Assembly (NCBI GenBank): GCA_016218965.1
Contig: JACRCP010000329.1
Span: 1 to 32,793, forward strand
Length of the DNA stretch: 32,793 bases
Reading direction: 5' to 3'
From: Deltaproteobacteria bacterium
GTDB taxonomy: Bacteria; Myxococcota; SpSt-1050; JACRCP01
The notes under the pieces were generated by a model. The model did not search any database. It worked only from the letters and a program-made list of their open reading frames with translations, and was not told the DNA's origin. Position 1 is the first letter of the stretch. Each line of letters opens with the position of its first letter. The position numbers and the translations under genes were made by a program. Positions 31,459 to 32,793 of this stretch are shown here, one piece after another.

Positions 31459-32600
31459 ATGATCGCCCATGCAAGGCTCAAGAATCTGGCCGAGGAGCAC
31501 GGGACTCCGCTTTTTGTCGTGGACCACGACGAGATCCGGCGCAACTACGCGATGTTCACGAGGCACATGCCGCGCGTGCAGGCGTACTATGCCGTCAAGG
31601 CGAACCCCGACCCGGCCATCGTGAAGACCCTTTGCAGGGCCGGAGCGAGCTTTGACGTCGCCTCGATGCCCGAGTTCATGATCGTGCACGAGTACATCAA
31701 GAACCTGACCCCCCGGGCGCGCCAGGACTACATCTGGGACAAGATCATCTACGCGAACCCGTGCAAGGCGAACGAAACACTGTCGCAGCTCGACCCGTAC
31801 AAGCCGCTGGTAACGTACGACAACCTCGACGAGGTCAAAAAGATGCGCAAGTACGCGCCGCACGCCGGGCTCGTCCTGCGAATCCAGGTGCCCAACACGG
31901 GATCCATGGTCGAGCTCTCGTCCAAGTTCGGCGCGGCGCCGGGCGAGGCCGTGGACCTCATAGAGGAAGCGCGCGACGCGGGTTCACCGTCGAGGGCCTG
32001 TCTTTCCACGTCGGGAGCCAGGCCACCAACTTCGACAACTACGTCCAGGCGCTGAACATCTCGGCCGACATCTTCAACGAGGCCAGGCTCCGCGGCCACA
32101 ACCGCATGAACCTCCTGGACATAGGCGGCGGCTTCCCCGCCCCGTACGACCGGAAGGTGAGGCCGTTCCCGGTCCTCGCGAGGCTCATCAACAAGGAGAT
32201 CGACCGGCTGTTTCCCAAAAACATCGAGATCCTCGCCGAGCCGGGGCGGTTCATGGTCGCGACTGCCGCGACGCTCGTGGTCAAGATCATCGGGAAGGCG
32301 GTGCGCGACGGCAAGCTCTGCTACTACGTGGACGACGGCATCTACGGGACGTTCTCGGGCATCCTGTTCGATCACTGCCAGTACCACCTTGAATCGTTCG
32401 CCAACGGCCGCAGGCACCTGTGTTCGGTCTTCGGCCCGACCTGCGACGCGCTCGACACCATCTCGCGCGCCGAGCGCCTCCCGGACCTCCCGCTGGGCGC
32501 CCTGCTGTGTTCGCGGAACGTCGGCGCCTACACGACGGCCTCGGCGACCGATTTCAACGGCATGCCCCGCGCGAAGGTCGTGCACGTGAACCAGCGATGA
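31459..32600 (+). CDS. Ornithine decarboxylase (fold III, PLP), interrupted by a frameshift
   Basis: Two frames together encode one PLP-dependent decarboxylase of about 380 residues. The first frame runs to residue 175 and has the PLP lysine in YYAVKAN (Lys47). The second begins at FTVEGLSFHVGS and holds DIGGGFP, AEPGRF and the ornithine-decarboxylase-type GPTCDALD near the C-terminus, with the ending GAYTTASATDFNG. Restoring one G in the run at 31980-31982 makes GCG GGG TTC and joins the frames. ATG 31459 follows an AAGGGG ribosome site. It is 101 bp downstream of the DHS-like gene and would supply its putrescine. The missing base may be a homopolymer sequencing error. Confidence 0.85.
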
Positions 32601-32793
32601 GCCCCCTCGCGTCCTTCGAACTTCGGAGATCCCGACGCACACCACGCACCCACTGGCATTCGGAGTACGCTCGTGGTCGACACCCACAGCCCCGCCCCGG
32701 GCCTACTCCGCCGAAGCAGCGGCTTTCGGCTGCGAAGGCTGGACGCGCCCTGGAGCCCCGGCTCGCCCCGAACCTGGGCCAGAAGCGACGAAA
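32601..32793. other. 3' flank of the polyamine operon
   Basis: No gene or clear terminator is seen in the last 193 bp. A weak GCAGC/GCTGC stem occurs near 32715-32735 without a T-run. Confidence 0.3.

Overview
The window is a GC-rich bacterial chromosome segment, most likely from a myxobacteria-like (former deltaproteobacterial) lineage. The grounds are an AgmX/PglI-type C-terminal domain of the kind common in Myxococcota, several secreted proteins with Asp/Gly/Thr-rich linkers that end in a Gly-Cys-x-Cys tail resembling the Cys motif of MYXO-CTERM proteins, and a bacterial deoxyhypusine-synthase-like gene beside an ornithine decarboxylase. The assignment is an inference from gene content. 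No rRNA, tRNA or CRISPR array was found.

Layout. 1-1993: a hipBA toxin-antitoxin operon behind two palindromic operators. 1954-5855: adenosine deaminase on the minus strand, divergent from a glycerolipid operon (PlsB-type acyltransferase and gpsA). 5936-10559 (minus strand): a Castor/Pollux-like ion channel with RCK domains, a MaoC-type hydratase and an AbiE type IV toxin-antitoxin pair. 10643-17725: a secreted CocE-type hydrolase, hypothetical secreted proteins and lipoproteins, a secreted metallophosphoesterase and a TlpA-like thioredoxin fused to an AgmX/PglI-type domain. 17764-20408: a promoter region with two short tandem repeats, then an exported leucine-rich-repeat protein. 20774-23682: an O-methyltransferase and a secreted serine beta-lactamase-fold protein. 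23690-28371: two divergent lipoproteins (one with a CAP domain) and a frameshifted glycoside hydrolase. 28409-29908: an orphan Nudix zinc ribbon, an RCC1-repeat remnant and an Xre-RES toxin-antitoxin pair. 30197-32600: a polyamine operon, DHS-like enzyme plus an ornithine decarboxylase broken by one missing base.

Themes. The window is rich in cell-envelope proteins and holds three unrelated toxin-antitoxin modules, each with its own inverted-repeat operator. The most interesting pattern is a C-terminal tail, consensus G-C-[SG]-C-[AT]-x-[VL]-G. It is found in four otherwise unrelated exported proteins after an Asp-rich linker, and in three of them it ends the protein with no transmembrane helix or Arg cluster after it. 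Neighbouring N-terminal lipoproteins carry the same kind of linker directly after the lipobox Cys, a mirror-image arrangement that suggests, but does not prove, that the C-terminal Cys is an anchoring or processing site. Two genes (glycoside hydrolase and ornithine decarboxylase) are each split by an apparent one-base deletion; sequencing error is a real possibility for both.
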